From NCBI GenBank assembly GCA_036759185.1, contig DAIOVD010000191.1, positions 1 to 7,856 on the forward strand: a DNA stretch of 7,856 nucleotides, read 5' to 3'. Of the stretch, positions 1 through 7,836 are shown in pieces (positions within the stretch are counted from its first letter, which is position 1; each line of letters begins with the position of its first letter). The notes beneath the pieces are model-generated. The model saw only the letters and a list, made by a program, of their open reading frames with translations, had not been told where the DNA came from and made no database searches. This DNA is from CAMDMI01 sp036759185. GTDB lineage: Bacteria > Bacteroidota > Bacteroidia > Cytophagales > Flexibacteraceae. Position numbers and translations under genes: made by a program.

Positions 1-708
1 GTCCTGGGCACTGTTTTTGTACGAAATCGCCCGGATGGTCTGGCTGGCATTGACGGCGACAGGTGCGCTGTACAACTTGGTGTTGGCATTGCCAAAAACC
101 GGAACGGTACCGTCCGTGGTATAGTAAATCGCAGCGCCACTGGTGGTGTTGGTCATGGTCACCAGTTGTCCGGCACTGTAGGTACCCGTTCCCGGATTCA
201 ATCGCACCGGAGGGATCGTTATCAGAACCGACACCATGGAACTGTACTGAAGGGTCGGCAATTTGGCAACCGCCCAGACCGTCGCTGTCGAAGTCACTGT
301 AAATGCACCGGTATAGGTTTTGGTAAAGCTGTTGGGCACATCAAAACGCGGCTTGTTTCCATTTGTGGTGTAGTAAATGGTGGCACCCGCTGTGGCACAG
401 GTGATGGTCACCAAAGTGTTTCCCTGGTACACTCCACTGGCAGGACTGATCACAGGATTGGCCGTCACCGGGAAGGTGAAGTAAGCGGATGAAACACCTG
501 AATTGGTGAGTCCTGTTTTCACAGCCATCGCCTTGAGGGTAGCGGTGTTGCTCATGGCAATCGGGCCGGTGTACTTACGGGTGTAACCTGCTCCCACGAC
601 AGGATTGTTTCCTGACAGGGTGTAGTAAATCTCGGCCCCGGCTGTTTTGCAGGTGAGTACCACATTTTGATTGGTAATGTAGGTTCCGGTTCCAGGTGTG
701 ATGACCGG
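1..708 (-). repeat. Three tandem CHB_HEX_C-like repeats (third cut by the window edge)
   Basis: Within the giant protein, units begin at PVITPGTGTY (708, residue 1681), PVISPASGVY (456, residue 1765) and PVRLNPGTGTY (210, residue 1847), giving periods of 84 and 82 residues. Each contains A(E/T/A)IYYT followed by a sugar-binding-domain-like NG/DG..P segment and a Y(T/S)(G/A) turn, which is the signature of chitobiase/beta-hexosaminidase C-terminal-like domains, usually a structural accessory domain of secreted proteins. The repeats are diverged at the DNA level, so they are old duplications. More units may follow to the left of the window. Confidence 0.8.
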
Positions 709-3700
709 ATAATCGCATTTACCCACGGGAGGATTGATGGTGACCAGCAATGTATCGCAGGCACTGCAACCAGCTCCGTTGGAATAACAGTAGGAAACGG
801 TGTAGACTCCCGATGACTGACTGGTGCTGAAAACACCGTTTGCAACACCCTGTCCGCTCCATGCACCTCCTGCGGGAGAACCCGTTCCCAGATAACGGTT
901 ACCTGAGTTTTGGTTCAGCGTGAGGTCTGTGCCTGCATACACCGTACAGGTTCCGTTTTCGGTGAAGGTTCCCGTCGCTGAATACGCAGCTCCCAGAGCA
1001 TAATCGCCACCCTCGGTCAGGTTTACAACCACGGTTTCACTTCCTTCCGCAATGGCATCGGCCACCGGATCGAGGCGGAGAATGGCAGAACTGCTGTTTT
1101 TCGGAATCACGATGGTTCCCTGTGCACCATTGAAACTGTTCAGGATTTTCGCCGTGGCGAAGGAATGGGTGTAGTCCTGTGTGAATGCAGCCGTACCACC
1201 GATGCTGAAGTTCACCAGCACATCGTTGGCGGCAGCAGCTCCGAGAGAGAAGGTGAAATCAAGTGTTCCGGTGGCGGATTCAGACATAGAAACCGGATTG
1301 ACCGCCACCTGCAAGGATTTGCTGCCCGAAGCTGGAACAAACGTACCGATGTTAAAATAACTGGTATCAGGCACTGTTTTTACGTTTCCATACAAATCCT
1401 GCATTCCCTGCACTACGACCCGAATCCGGTCACCAGCAAAAGCCAGCAGATTTGACTGCGGAACGATCATCAGTCGGTTGTCGTAGCCCGTCACTGTTAC
1501 CGGAATAAGAGCGTTGTTTGACAAACGGCGCATTTCCACTTTACCTGTATTCAGATTGGTTGTGCTGATTTTTTCATCAAAAGCGAAGGAAATGGCATCT
1601 CCGGCTGTGTAATTATCATCGGCCGGTTCCGGATTTCCGAAAAGGGACGGTGCCGTGCGGTCAATTACACCCGTAACCGGAAGGGTAAAAATGGTGCCGG
1701 TCGTTCCGGGACAAACCAGTTTCATCCGGATGTCATACGTTCCGTCTGCCAGGTTTGCTGTGTTCCAGGATTCCGTTGTTCCATTGACGCTGTTGTTGAG
1801 CTGGCCGGCATTTCTTGTGAAACCTTCCGTCCAGTTGTTGGCGCCGGCAGGTGAATATTCCAAAGCGACACGCTGTAGATTGGCCTGGGTATAATCTTTG
1901 AACAGGACTTCCATTGTGTTGTTGCTGGATTTTTTCAGAGTCCAGTTGGCAGATGGCGTCACCATCGAAAGGTTGCTGCATGGACTTTGGAAGAATGCCG
2001 ATATCCTGGCTTTTTTGGAAGTAGCGGTCGACAAACCGCAATTGTCTTTCAGTTCAAATTCAAGTCCTGTATAAGAGAATGACGTATCCGACAACCCTCT
2101 TTTCACCGTCACGGAAATATTCTGAGTGCTCATCGGATTCATCAGGTATTCGTTGTTGGTCGGTGGACTCACAATGGCTACCTGCGCCAGACTAATGGAA
2201 TTGTATGTCAGTTTATATTTTCGCTGTTCGGTGCTGTTGTTCACAAGTTGCAATACGAACACTGCCTGTCCGTCAGCCGGAATGTTGGTCTGAACCGGTT
2301 GAGTCACCACAATGTCCATGTTATCCCGCTGGGTTGTATTCGGTTCAGCCGGGCAACTGGTTTGTCCGCCAACGGTCACAAAAACAGGACTTCCAAACTC
2401 CGGATCTTTTTTGATGTCCATCAGAACCAGATCACCGGTCTGGTCATCGGCATACTTGTATCCAAACTCGGTGGTTTGAGTGATCGAGTTGGAAACGCTT
2501 CCTCCGGTTTCGGTCTTAAAATTGACCTTGACCCCACCGGAAGCACCGGATCCACCCACTTCAAAACCGAGTTCCGCTGCCAGATCCACATCCAGACCGA
2601 GAGCAAATTCCACTGTATTCGATTTACTGACAGTGGAGGTCACCGATCGTTCCACATCCACACCGGAAAACGTACGGTTGGTTTCAAAGATGGCATTGTC
2701 TTTATTCTTTTTATTGTTGGCCAGCACCTGTTCCCAAACCTTGATCTGATCAGCTGCTTTGGCACTGTCGGCAGAAGTGGTTCCCGGATTGCCCGCCACT
2801 TCTTTGAGGTTCGGAATCAGGATGGTTTTGATGGCACCGGCCGTCACGCTGTACTCCGAAGCAAATCCCACGGGGGCGACCATCAGGCGTTTGGTTGCTG
2901 TTCCGGCACATTGGTTGGTATCAATTTCCCAGGCTCTGCCGTAGAGGAGATTGTAACTGGCTCCGATGAACACGTCGGCATCTTCACCAACAAAATCCGG
3001 GGTGTCTTTGGTGGACACTTCCTGCGAAATGGAGGTACTGACAATGGCTTCGTTGGCATTCACATTCCGGCCCGAAACGGTCGCACCGGCACCGATGGTT
3101 CCCCATGCTTTGGTCGTGGTGGAAACCGTTACCGCCAGACCCGTTCCGATGGAAACTTCCGATCCCACTTTTACCTGGGCCCAGGCCCCTTTGCTGTTCG
3201 ATTTTTCACCGAAAAACCGAAGGGATCGTTCCGAAGAATTGATGGTTTTCCACCAGCTGCGACTGCGGCTTCCGGCCGGATCGTGCACCACCATAAAGGG
3301 AAGTTGAGGAGTAACGATCGGGTTGTACGCTCCAAACGATTTCACTCCTTTCACAAGAACAAAACGGGTAAGACTTGCCTGTCCACGGCCAAAAGGATCA
3401 TTATAATTAATTGTCAGAAATTTCGTGTAGTCTAAAACTGTATTGGGGGCCCCACCTAAAATGGTATCGTTTACAAATCCCTTTCGGATATTCAGAATGG
3501 TGGTATCATTTTGCGACAATTCTTCCGAAGGGATATTGGTGAAGATGGTGATATCCTGATTTTCTTTCATCAGGCAACTCAAATCAGGAGATCCCTGGTA
3601 AACCCGGACCTGAATCGGATTTTTAACCGCTTGCTCCATGATGGCAAAATTCCGTTTTACACCTCCGCAGACCAGACTGTCGAGTCCGCTGATCTCCAAC

Positions 3701-5748
3701 TGCGGCTTCCGTCTGAACCGGAGATTCAGTACTTTATTGGTTGTGGTGATGTCCGCCAGTGTAGAATCGGCAGGCAGATTTGTGTTGAAAAATGGCTCCA
3801 GATCAGACAAGTAAACCGGATGACTGGCATTGTTTGGCCCGGACGGGGTAAAACTTTCTATCGAAACCTTGTATTTCCTGGCTGGTAAGCGCACAGAATA
3901 GTACCCATTTGCATCAAACGGAACCATCGCAATGAACTCCGGATCAATCGCATTTCCGTTTTTATCGGTAAGGACATCTACGAATTTTAATACTCCGGAT
4001 CCTATTATCTGGTTGCAGCCATCGGTTAACCGGCCATTGATCACACGGGTGGTGGTGTCGACAAAATCGATTCCATCCACATTGTCCACCAAGGGCACAG
4101 TTCGGGAAGCGACCTGAAACTGGTGGTTTTTGTAGCTCACGCTGATGGTGTAACTTCCCTGGTTTTCCACCTTTACGGCATATTGCCCACGGCCCTCTGT
4201 GGGATAACTGAGCTTGGTTGTGACCATCGAAAACGAACCGTTTTTCTTTATCGTCACACTGTCGAGCGGCGATTGTTTCGGACCTCCCACACAGGTAGAG
4301 CAAATCTGAACCACCTTACCGGTAATGGAAAATCCGGATGTGTCCTTGAAATTGGCAGTCAGAAACTGAGGATCACCCGCTCTCAATATGTATTTCCTGA
4401 ATGGGGGATCAAACTCATCAATTCCTCTGGATGGCGTAATGATGACAGTAACCGAATCGCCCAGAAAATCACTTCCAAAAGGATCTCCGAAGTAAATATC
4501 CGAAACAGAAAAATCGCCATCATTGACAGGCAGTGTGGTGGTTGAATATATTTTATCCACCGGACTTCCGGATAACTCTCTTACTTTTTGAACCTTGACG
4601 GTCACACCGGAAATTCCTGTCAGACCCGTTTTGCCTGTAATCTTACCTTTCACCAGGCCTTTTGGAATCACGACTTTGATCGTAGCCGTATTCGTCAATG
4701 AATCGGCATTACAAGAATTGGTTGCTCTTCTGAAATGAGTCGTTGTACTTAAATTGGGCAAGCGGTACGTAAGGCCATTGGCACCCGGAATATTACTCCA
4801 GTTGGTTCCATTGGTGCTTTTCTGCCATTGAAACGAAACACCGTAAAATGGCACAGCTCCTTCATTGGTCAGCGAATCGGTCAGTAATTCCTGTGGTGAA
4901 GGAACCATGTGGGATGTGCCAATGCTTCCGGCTCCTTCTGAGGTGCAAAACCAGGTGATGCGGATCTGGCCGTTTCCACCTGTGGTGAACGAACTGTTTG
5001 CTCCTCCCCCACCTGCTCCCGGAGATGCACCGGGTTGGTTGGCATTTCCTCCTTTTGCAGCACCTGTTCCGCCGGCATTGCATTGCCCGTTCACACCGTC
5101 ACCGGTGCCAGACCCGGAGCCTCCTCCACCACCTTTGGTGCCGGAGCAACTGCTGTTTACCTTTCCTCTGCCACCTCCGGTAATCTGTCCGATGTAGAAA
5201 TTGTTTCCATCCGGATATTCAAAGTCCCCTGGAAGATCAGCATCGCCACCCGGATATCCAAATCCCGAATAAATGGCAGCACCCAGATTGGGAAGCAGGA
5301 TGTAACTGGCTTCTCCCCTGCCGCTTCCGTTACCACCGGCATTGCCACCATTCCCGATATACAATGGATATGGACTGCGGTTGTACGGATCAAGATCGAT
5401 TGTGATGGATTTGAGATACGGACTTCCACCTCCGCCACCATTTGTTCCCGCTCCCGCTGATCCGGCACCTCCGCCACCCCACATTTCCACATAGAAACTG
5501 GCCGCTCCCGGAGGTGGGGTCCATGAAAAATTACCCGGCGATGAAAACACCACGGTTGTCTGAGCAATGCTCTCTGTGCTGTTGAGGATTGAACTGAACA
5601 GCGTTAAAAAGAGGCCGGCGACGATGATCGAAAGCCGTTTCGGAAACTTTCCGACCAAACTTTTGGCCGGGTATGGTTCCGATAAATGCAGAATCCCGGA
5701 ATGCGGATTCTCTGCGATCTGAGCGCAGATGTACGTTTTGATATCCAT
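1..5748 (-). CDS. Giant exported multidomain protein (adhesin-like mosaic), C-terminus beyond the window
   Basis: The minus strand is open for 1916 codons from ATG 5748 to base 1 with no stop, so the gene is partial at its 3' end. Seen, in residues: hydrophobic signal segment 39-55 with likely cleavage after SIA (60-62); glycine-rich domain 66-268; Ig-like 275-357 (QWQKSTNGTNW); three carboxypeptidase-regulatory-like sandwiches about 362-455, 474-565 and 568-680; an unassigned module 790-1145; Ig-like 1154-1240; Big_5-like 1365-1465; Calx-beta 1479-1590 (SESATGTLDF, AEGSETVVVNL); Ig-like 1601-1673; three CHB_HEX_C-like repeats from 1681. Inferred role: secreted or surface-anchored adhesin-like protein of a T9SS organism; a sorting domain would be expected past the edge. 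No catalytic motif was recognised. An in-frame ATG at 5766 adds six residues, and a TTG at 5658 would give a more normal signal peptide; an in-frame TGA at 5787-5785 limits extension. I chose 5748 for its AT-rich upstream sequence. It follows the 626-residue gene on the same strand after about 200 bases. Frame and domain order are secure; function is not. Confidence 0.9.
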   Translation of the reverse strand, partial: MDIKTYICAQIAENPHSGILHLSEPYPAKSLVGKFPKRLSIIVAGLFLTLFSSILNSTESIAQTTVVFSSPGNFSWTPPPGAASFYVEMWGGGGAGSAGAGTNGGGGGSPYLKSITIDLDPYNRSPYPLYIGNGGNAGGNGSGRGEASYILLPNLGAAIYSGFGYPGGDADLPGDFEYPDGNNFYIGQITGGGRGKVNSSCSGTKGGGGGSGSGTGDGVNGQCNAGGTGAAKGGNANQPGASPGAGGGGANSSFTTGGNGQIRITWFCTSEGAGSIGTSHMVPSPQELLTDSLTNEGAVPFYGVSFQWQKSTNGTNWSNIPGANGLTYRLPNLSTTTHFRRATNSCNADSLTNTATIKVVIPKGLVKGKITGKTGLTGISGVTVKVQKVRELSGSPVDKIYSTTTLPVNDGDFSVSDIYFGDPFGSDFLGDSVTVIITPSRGIDEFDPPFRKYILRAGDPQFLTANFKDTSGFSITGKVVQICSTCVGGPKQSPLDSVTIKKNGSFSMVTTKLSYPTEGRGQYAVKVENQGSYTISVSYKNHQFQVASRTVPLVDNVDGIDFVDTTTRVINGRLTDGCNQIIGSGVLKFVDVLTDKNGNAIDPEFIAMVPFDANGYYSVRLPARKYKVSIESFTPSGPNNASHPVYLSDLEPFFNTNLPADSTLADITTTNKVLNLRFRRKPQLEISGLDSLVCGGVKRNFAIMEQAVKNPIQVRVYQGSPDLSCLMKENQDITIFTNIPSEELSQNDTTILNIRKGFVNDTILGGAPNTVLDYTKFLTINYNDPFGRGQASLTRFVLVKGVKSFGAYNPIVTPQLPFMVVHDPAGSRSRSWWKTINSSERSLRFFGEKSNSKGAWAQVKVGSEVSIGTGLAVTVSTTTKAWGTIGAGATVSGRNVNANEAIVSTSISQEVSTKDTPDFVGEDADVFIGASYNLLYGRAWEIDTNQCAGTATKRLMVAPVGFASEYSVTAGAIKTILIPNLKEVAGNPGTTSADSAKAADQIKVWEQVLANNKKNKDNAIFETNRTFSGVDVERSVTSTVSKSNTVEFALGLDVDLAAELGFEVGGSGASGGVKVNFKTETGGSVSNSITQTTEFGYKYADDQTGDLVLMDIKKDPEFGSPVFVTVGGQTSCPAEPNTTQRDNMDIVVTQPVQTNIPADGQAVFVLQLVNNSTEQRKYKLTYNSISLAQVAIVSPPTNNEYLMNPMSTQNISVTVKRGLSDTSFSYTGLEFELKDNCGLSTATSKKARISAFFQSPCSNLSMVTPSANWTLKKSSNNTMEVLFKDYTQANLQRVALEYSPAGANNWTEGFTRNAGQLNNSVNGTTESWNTANLADGTYDIRMKLVCPGTTGTIFTLPVTGVIDRTAPSLFGNPEPADDNYTAGDAISFAFDEKISTTNLNTGKVEMRRLSNNALIPVTVTGYDNRLMIVPQSNLLAFAGDRIRVVVQGMQDLYGNVKTVPDTSYFNIGTFVPASGSKSLQVAVNPVSMSESATGTLDFTFSLGAAAANDVLVNFSIGGTAAFTQDYTHSFATAKILNSFNGAQGTIVIPKNSSSAILRLDPVADAIAEGSETVVVNLTEGGDYALGAAYSATGTFTENGTCTVYAGTDLTLNQNSGNRYLGTGSPAGGAWSGQGVANGVFSTSQSSGVYTVSYCYSNGAGCSACDTLLVTINPPVGKCDYPVITPGTGTYITNQNVVLTCKTAGAEIYYTLSGNNPVVGAGYTRKYTGPIAMSNTATLKAMAVKTGLTNSGVSSAYFTFPVTANPVISPASGVYQGNTLVTITCATAGATIYYTTNGNKPRFDVPNSFTKTYTGAFTVTSTATVWAVAKLPTLQYSSMVSVLITIPPVRLNPGTGTYSAGQLVTMTNTTSGAAIYYTTDGTVPVFGNANTKLYSAPVAVNASQTIRAISYKNSAQD
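2314..3381 (-). other. Unassigned conserved-looking central module of the giant protein (residues about 790-1145)
   Basis: This stretch is not an Ig-like repeat like its surroundings. It opens with FMVVHDPAG followed by SRSRSWW (around residue 822), then a Ser/Thr/Gly-rich run with alternating polar and apolar residues (about 845-885), then DTPDFVGEDADVFIGAS and NLLYGRAWEI (about 915-942), a lysine- and asparagine-rich segment with VWEQVLANNKKNKDN (about 1005-1020), a second long alternating run with LGLDVDLAAELGFEVGG, and finally FVTVGGQTSCPAEPNTTQRD (around 1129). From memory, similar DPPGD-like, DGDVFIG-like and GG.TSCP.E..T motifs occur together in giant uncharacterised proteins of bacteria and some protists; I cannot verify this here. 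Function is unknown. The two alternating beta-rich runs could be ordinary beta-sheet or membrane-inserting hairpins. Confidence 0.6.
4945..5553 (-). other. Glycine-rich domain at the N-terminus of the mature giant protein (residues about 66-268)
   Basis: The mature protein begins with PGNFSWTPPPGAASFYVEMW followed by GGGGAG, and ends this domain with GGNGQIRITWFC. That frame, with many GGGGG and GxG runs between, is the layout of the glycine-rich domain often found at the start of exported Bacteroidota proteins (Pfam Gly_rich_2-like by my reading). Regularly spaced glycine clusters suggest an extended, closely packed beta structure. Two cysteines lie in the middle (NSSCSG and GQCNAG). The antisense strand here encodes proline- and alanine-rich frames that are artefacts of the GGN codons. 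The role is not established; a structural or adhesive part is an inference. Confidence 0.75.
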
Positions 5749-5955
5749 AAAATAAGAAGGTTTCATGGAGAGCAAAACAACGGCTCAGATGAAAGCCGCG
5801 GTATAGTTAGATGTAACGATATTTTATAGTTAAAGCTCGGATGACTCCGGAAGGATTCCTGTCAAAAAAGTCCCCTTCACAGACTTCCCTTCAGGCAACC
5901 CATCAAGTAATCTGCCTAAAACCAAAATTCAAGGAATGAATCGGGATGCCTGTCC
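5749..5955. other. Intergenic region between the two genes
   Basis: About 207 bases without a credible gene on either strand. It holds the weak hairpin and T run described separately, a TTGACA (5865-5860, minus) that overlaps the T run, and an AT-rich stretch reading TTTAACTATAAAAT (5834-5821, minus) that could contain the promoter of the giant gene. TTGACA and TATAAAAT are about 31 bases apart, too far for a standard sigma-70 pair, and no clean Bacteroidota TAnnTTTG element was found. Any promoter call here is a guess. Confidence 0.6.
5864..5888 (-). terminator. Weak candidate Rho-independent terminator after the 626-residue gene
   Basis: Read on the minus strand, AAGTC (5886-5882) can pair with GACTT (5872-5868) around a nine-base loop, with two further G-U pairs possible outside, followed directly by a T run (5867-5864). 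It lies about 70 bases after the TAG of the propeller gene. The stem is short, so termination may be partial and some read-through into the giant gene is possible. Confidence 0.35.
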
Positions 5956-7836
5956 CTATCTCCAGACCAACACCAGCAAACCGGTCGCCTTCCCTCTCTC
6001 CTTTACCACATACAATCCGGACGGGATCATCGAGGCATCATATCGGCCCTGTCCGATTTGTCGCAGAAGATGATTCTTCCTTTTGCCCAGTAGGTCCGTC
6101 AGAATCCAGTCGCCTGTTGTTTCACCGGTTACCAATTCCTGAAGGACGGGATCGTAATGGAATCCAATTTCTGTTTGGTGGTTGGTTTTCGGGTGGACTC
6201 CTGTGCAAACTGTCACTACAACCGGCACCCGATCGGCATTGTGGCATCCAGTTGAATCAACAAATTCATATTCCGGCTCATACAAACCTTCACCGGCCTG
6301 GGATGGATAAAACAAACTGTCGGACACACCTGTACCCGTCCAGTTTCCACCTGGTGGCGATCCGATAAGAGGCTGAGGTCCGTCATCGGCACACAATGTG
6401 GAATCTGCCACAGAAGCCAACACTTCCGGCAAGGGATGAAAGAAAACGGCAACCGAATCCGAAACCGCCTTGCAACCAGCCGTTCCCTCTGTCTGCACCT
6501 CCGCAAACTGGTTGGCCGTGAGCTTTACCGATACCGTCGTATCGCCCGACGGCCAGTGATAATGGGCAGCGGGCGTCGAAGTGGCAATGATGGTATCACC
6601 TACACAAGGTGTTGAATCTGATAACGCAACAAATGGCTTCGGCTCCTGAACCACACGCAGAACCGATTTCCGGATGAGGGTATCGCGAATGCCTCCCTGA
6701 AAAAAGAGAGACACCGTTTTGAGCCCTGTGCCCGAATACACTACATGATGAGGACCTGGTCCGGAAGCAGTCGGCGGCTGGGCATTGAGGCCAAAATTCC
6801 ATGAGTAAAGGGCGGAGGAACAATCGCCACAGGAAAGATTTGTAAAACGGACGGAATCGCCCACACATTGTAAGGTATCGGAAAGATCGAAAGACAACAC
6901 CGGGACACAGGGTTTAAACTGGCGGAACCACATCAAGGCAGCACCATTGGCATTGGCGTCGTCAGTGGCAAAATACCAGTTTTGGTTGCTGCATGCGGGT
7001 GTAAAGGCAATGCCTTCCAGATTACCAACTTTGGGTCCGGTGAACTCCACCTGTTTCCTGATCTGACGGCCGGTTCCGGAAGGAGAAGAACGAAGATCGG
7101 TGACCTCGATGAAGTTATTTCCGATGTTGTGCCAGATAAACATGTGGCCTGTTGACCTGTCAAATTCCAGCCCGGAGCTCTCTGTGCGGGCGGTTTTGTA
7201 GGCTCCGATGAAAACCACACCTCCTGTAGCCGGTAAAAGATCAAAGGCGTATAACTGACCTCCGTTCTGGTGAGCCACAAAAAACAAGCCGCCCATGGCA
7301 GAGCTACCGGTATAAAGTTCGCCGTTTGATTTCACAAACCCATTTCGGATCAACCAGAAATCAGGCACAAATGCCAGTCCTTCCGCACCCAGTCCGTTCA
7401 CATAAGCAGGCAAATGGGGAGTTGTGGTGAAGGTAAGAAGCAATTGAATCTGTCCGTTGGCTTTCACTTTAAACCGACTGATGGTGGAAGTCGATTCTTC
7501 GGTGACATAAAAAGTGGAATCGCCTTCATTTGCCTGGCAGATACTTTCCACATCGCCGCCAACACTGTAGCGGCAAGGCACACCACTGATACTGTCGATA
7601 ACCCATGAATTGGCACCCTCCTTTTTACGCAGGCAAAAAACGGTTCCCGGATTGTTGACGCATACCCAAAGTCGCCTGGTTTGTTCATTCCAGTAGGCTC
7701 CACTCAGGTTTGCTGTAAGCAATGGATCCAGCGATGTGAGATTGACGCTGTTCTGCCAGTTTTCGCCCGGCCAGGCCGACTGTGCCCGGGCGACAAAAGC
7801 AGTTACAGAAATCAGGAAAACCAACCAGACTTTCAT
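5956..7836 (-). CDS. Exported beta-propeller-like protein with PKD and Ig-like domains and a T9SS-type C-terminal domain
   Basis: Complete 626-residue protein ending in TAG. Residues 1-18 form a classic signal peptide (K2, hydrophobic 3-15, ARA cleavage before Q19). Residues about 40-308 look like a beta-propeller of the SdiA-regulated / esterase-like phytase-type families: the recurring motifs DVESI (95), YVTEES (110), GAEGLAF (150), SSGLEFD (220), GNLEGIAF (271) and FATDDANANG (289) are typical of such blades. A PKD domain follows at 311-397 (YSWNFG at 344), then Ig-like domains at 399-466 and 470-543 (GGNWTGTGV at 496). Residues 547-626 resemble a T9SS type A sorting domain (ILTDLLGK at 578, IPSGLYVV at 604), but lack the usual lysine-rich end and finish LVLVWR. 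Inferred: exported across the outer membrane by T9SS and released or anchored at the surface; substrate unknown. No SD is visible before ATG 7836; TATCTTG at 7849-7843 resembles a Bacteroidota -7 element but lies very close to the start. Enzymatic activity cannot be claimed. Confidence 0.93.
   Translation of the reverse strand: MKVWLVFLISVTAFVARAQSAWPGENWQNSVNLTSLDPLLTANLSGAYWNEQTRRLWVCVNNPGTVFCLRKKEGANSWVIDSISGVPCRYSVGGDVESICQANEGDSTFYVTEESTSTISRFKVKANGQIQLLLTFTTTPHLPAYVNGLGAEGLAFVPDFWLIRNGFVKSNGELYTGSSAMGGLFFVAHQNGGQLYAFDLLPATGGVVFIGAYKTARTESSGLEFDRSTGHMFIWHNIGNNFIEVTDLRSSPSGTGRQIRKQVEFTGPKVGNLEGIAFTPACSNQNWYFATDDANANGAALMWFRQFKPCVPVLSFDLSDTLQCVGDSVRFTNLSCGDCSSALYSWNFGLNAQPPTASGPGPHHVVYSGTGLKTVSLFFQGGIRDTLIRKSVLRVVQEPKPFVALSDSTPCVGDTIIATSTPAAHYHWPSGDTTVSVKLTANQFAEVQTEGTAGCKAVSDSVAVFFHPLPEVLASVADSTLCADDGPQPLIGSPPGGNWTGTGVSDSLFYPSQAGEGLYEPEYEFVDSTGCHNADRVPVVVTVCTGVHPKTNHQTEIGFHYDPVLQELVTGETTGDWILTDLLGKRKNHLLRQIGQGRYDASMIPSGLYVVKERGKATGLLVLVWR

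Noticed and set aside
2248..3435. A 395-codon open frame on the plus strand.
   Set aside because: It lies wholly antisense to the giant gene, its product is a run of Gly, His, Arg and Phe without domain character, and the minus frame encodes recognisable domains throughout.
4297..4311. CSTC in the giant protein, and similar CxxC elements elsewhere, as metal or redox motifs.
   Set aside because: They sit in exported beta-sandwich domains where disulfides are the simpler explanation, and no redox or zinc fold surrounds them.
4865..5460. Proline- and alanine-rich frames on the plus strand.
   Set aside because: They are the complement of GGN glycine codons in the glycine-rich domain of the minus-strand gene.
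5821..5865. TTGACA and TATAAAAT on the minus strand as a sigma-70 promoter of the giant gene.
   Set aside because: The spacing is about 31 bases instead of about 17, and TTGACA overlaps the T run of the hairpin; Bacteroidota use a different promoter consensus.
5946..6368. A 140-codon plus-strand frame over the 3' end of the propeller gene.
   Set aside because: It is antisense to the sorting and Ig-like domains and has no signal, motif or plausible start region.
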